Positions 62,477-64,000 of a DNA stretch of 64,000 nt are shown piece by piece. The notes beneath the pieces are model-generated. The model did not search any database. It was not told the DNA's origin and saw nothing but the letters and a program-made list of their open reading frames with translations. Every line of letters starts with the position of its first letter. Position 1 is the first letter of the stretch. Source of the DNA: Streptomyces alboflavus (GTDB lineage: Bacteria; Actinomycetota; Actinomycetes; Streptomycetales; Streptomycetaceae); NCBI RefSeq assembly GCF_000716675.1, contig NZ_JNXT01000006.1, forward strand, positions 1-64,000. The letters are read 5' to 3'. A program made the position numbers and the translations under genes.

Positions 62477-63697
62477 CTAGACGTACCCGCCCAGCACCCG
62501 CCGAGCCACCGACGTGATGTGCAACTCGTCGGGCCCGTCGAGGATCCGCGCCGCGCGCCCCGTGCGAAGGAGCGCGGGCAGCGCGGTGTCGGGGCCGAGG
62601 CCGGCCGCGCCGTGCACCTGGACCGCCGCGTCCACGACCTGCTGCAGCGTGCGCGCCGCCGCGACCTTCGCGAGGCCCACCTCGACGTGCGCGTCCTCCT
62701 CGGCCACGAGCCGCGCCACGGCCTCGTGCACCAGCGGCCGTGCCGTGCGCAGCGCGAGGAGCGACTCGAAGACGTGGCGCTGGACGAGTTGGTGCGCCGA
62801 GAGCGGCCCACGGGACCCCGTACGGGCGACCGCGCGCGCGGCCATCAGGTCGAAGGCCCGCTGCGCCTGCCCGAGCCAGCGCAGACAGCGCAGCGTACGG
62901 CCGAGTTGGAGCCGCTCACCGGCGACGGCGAGAGCGGCGCCCCGCGCCCCGACGAGATGGTCGCCCGGCACCCGTACGCCGTCGAACTCGATCTCCCACT
63001 GGCCGCCCGCCCCGAGCACGGGCAGTTCGCGCACGACACGGAAGCCGGGCGACGCCGTGGGCACGAGGAACAGCGAAAGGCCTTCGCGGTCCGGCGGCGC
63101 GCCATCGGTGCGGGCGAGCACGGTGACGAGGTCCGCGCCGCCCGCCCCGGACGTGAACCACTTGCGGCCGGTCAGGCGCCAACTGCCGTCCGGCCGGAGG
63201 GTGGCGCGGGTGCCGGTGAGGAAGGGGTCGGTGCCGGGCACGTCGGGCTCCGTCATCGCGTAACAGGTGCGGAGCTCGCCCGAGACGAGCCGGGTGAGAT
63301 ACGCCTCGCGGACCCGTGCGGTGCCGTGGCGGCGCAGCATCGTCACATCGAGGAGCGGCGCGGAGCCGAGCGCGGCGGGCCCGTGGTCGCTGGCGCCCTC
63401 CGCCTCGGCGAACGTCGCGTACCGGGCCAGGCCGAGCCCCTGCCCGCCCAGTTCGGCGGGCAGCGGCAGCGCCCAGAGTCCGGCCCGCCGGGCCCGCTCC
63501 CGCAGGGACCGCAGCACGGCGTCGGCCGCGGGTCCGCCCGCGTCCAGGGTGTCCTCGTACGGCATCACGTGCTCGCGTACGAACGCGCCGACGCGCTCGG
63601 GGAGGGACGCGGCGCCGTCGGCAGGGGGCGCCGCCCCCACCCACGGCCGGGTCGTGTCCCCGCATGGCTCGACCGCCTCCGCCACCCCGCCGACCAC
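62477..63697 (-). CDS. Acyl-CoA dehydrogenase family protein
   Basis: 406 aa flavoprotein. The N-terminal helical domain (PERVGAFVREHVMPYED) is followed by the FAD/substrate motif CYAMTEPDVPGTDPFL near 165, the beta domain (WRLTGRKWFTSGAGGADLVT), and a C-terminal helical domain with VHGAAGLGPDTALPALLR near 370. It oxidises an acyl-CoA thioester. GTG 63697 was chosen because GGGAG precedes it and the length then matches the family; ATG 63871 or further upstream would add unlike sequence. It is divergent from the partial gene at the right edge. Confidence 0.87.
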   Translation of the reverse strand: MVGGVAEAVEPCGDTTRPWVGAAPPADGAASLPERVGAFVREHVMPYEDTLDAGGPAADAVLRSLRERARRAGLWALPLPAELGGQGLGLARYATFAEAEGASDHGPAALGSAPLLDVTMLRRHGTARVREAYLTRLVSGELRTCYAMTEPDVPGTDPFLTGTRATLRPDGSWRLTGRKWFTSGAGGADLVTVLARTDGAPPDREGLSLFLVPTASPGFRVVRELPVLGAGGQWEIEFDGVRVPGDHLVGARGAALAVAGERLQLGRTLRCLRWLGQAQRAFDLMAARAVARTGSRGPLSAHQLVQRHVFESLLALRTARPLVHEAVARLVAEEDAHVEVGLAKVAAARTLQQVVDAAVQVHGAAGLGPDTALPALLRTGRAARILDGPDELHITSVARRVLGGYV

Positions 63698-63870
63698 GTG
63701 CTCTGCTCCCACCGCTCCCACCGCTTCCTCTGTTTCACCGGGAACCCGCGGGCCCGGGCGCCCGACTGTCTTCCAAGGAACTGGTCGGGTGCCGACGGCC
63801 TCGGGTTCCCGCGTTCGGAACGACCCCGGCGGGGGCTGCCCCCGCACCGGGAGAGGAGACACGACTGACA

Positions 63871-64000
63871 TGACGTCACCACCCCTCACCACAGTGCGCA
63901 CCGCCGCCCGGCCCCTGGAGTCGCTGCGCTGCGACATCTCAGGGCCACCGGAGCTGACACGGGTCGTGACCGAGCATCTGCGCCTGCTCGGTGCGGAGAC
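63871..64000 (+). CDS. 5' part of a gene cut by the window edge
   Basis: From ATG 63871 the frame (MTSPPLTTVRTAARPLESLR and on, ending in HLRLLGAET) stays open to the edge with strong third-position G/C bias. A GGAGAGGAG ribosome-site-like stretch lies upstream. The pattern and divergent acyl-CoA dehydrogenase make a CoA-transferase-type protein conceivable, but 43 residues are too few to decide. It overlaps no other real gene. Confidence 0.5.

Overview
The window is high-GC actinobacterial DNA, almost certainly Streptomyces. It shows strong third-position G/C bias, frequent GTG starts, ATGA/GTGA overlapping operons, PucR and TOBE regulators, a modular PKS fragment and decayed Xre/DUF397/anti-sigma genes of the Streptomyces type. 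No tRNA, rRNA or CRISPR array was seen.

1-8.4 kb, chromosomal core: a potassium locus (two TrkA-type NAD-binding proteins and a KimA-like K+ permease), an ArsR-like regulator with a small membrane protein divergent from an MMPL exporter, and a TRAM-domain (RlmD/TrmA-type) RNA m5U methyltransferase.

8.4-44.0 kb, defence island: the last 69 bp of the RNA methyltransferase gene, including its stop codon, recurs as an imperfect direct repeat (60/69) at 43967-44035. Just inside each end lies a pair of TGACGCT repeats spaced 11 nt apart. This is the footprint of a site-specific integrative element of about 35.6 kb, although no integrase was found. Nearly all its cargo belongs to conflict systems: (a) a Ser/Thr kinase divergent from a DISARM-like cassette, made of a DUF1998 helicase with a C-terminal nuclease, an SNF2 helicase and an Eco57I-type adenine methyltransferase; (b) decayed Xre-DUF397 and anti-sigma genes; (c) a four-gene operon of a RAMA modified-DNA reader plus an ABC-three-component system; (d) a divergent UvrD-like helicase; (e) an HTH-N6-adenine methylase with an HsdS-like tail; (f) a second Ser/Thr kinase; (g) an operon of a RecB/Cas4-like nuclease, a pPIWI_RE-associated REase, a DinG/XPD-like helicase and the prokaryotic PIWI protein pPIWI_RE. 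A 17-nt motif of the form TTGACnnnGTTCACAG is shared by the control regions of units a, e and f/g, which suggests common regulation.

44.0-64 kb, chromosomal: a PD-(D/E)XK-like protein, a CPA1 antiporter, an MBL hydrolase, a molybdenum hydroxylase operon (FAD subunit plus an FeS-Mo fusion) divergent from a PucR regulator, a TOBE/HTH molybdate-binding protein, a solitary KSQ-AT polyketide synthase whose AT serine is replaced by glycine, an ECF-like sigma factor, a frameshifted Met/His-rich membrane protein, an MFS transporter with a repeat-rich N-terminus, a GH88-like hydrolase, an acyl-CoA dehydrogenase and the start of one more gene.

The most interesting unit is the pPIWI_RE operon with its extra coupled nuclease, carried on an att-flanked island beside a RAMA-headed ABC-3C operon and two adenine methyltransferases. 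All functions are inferred from motifs read by eye; no database search was run.
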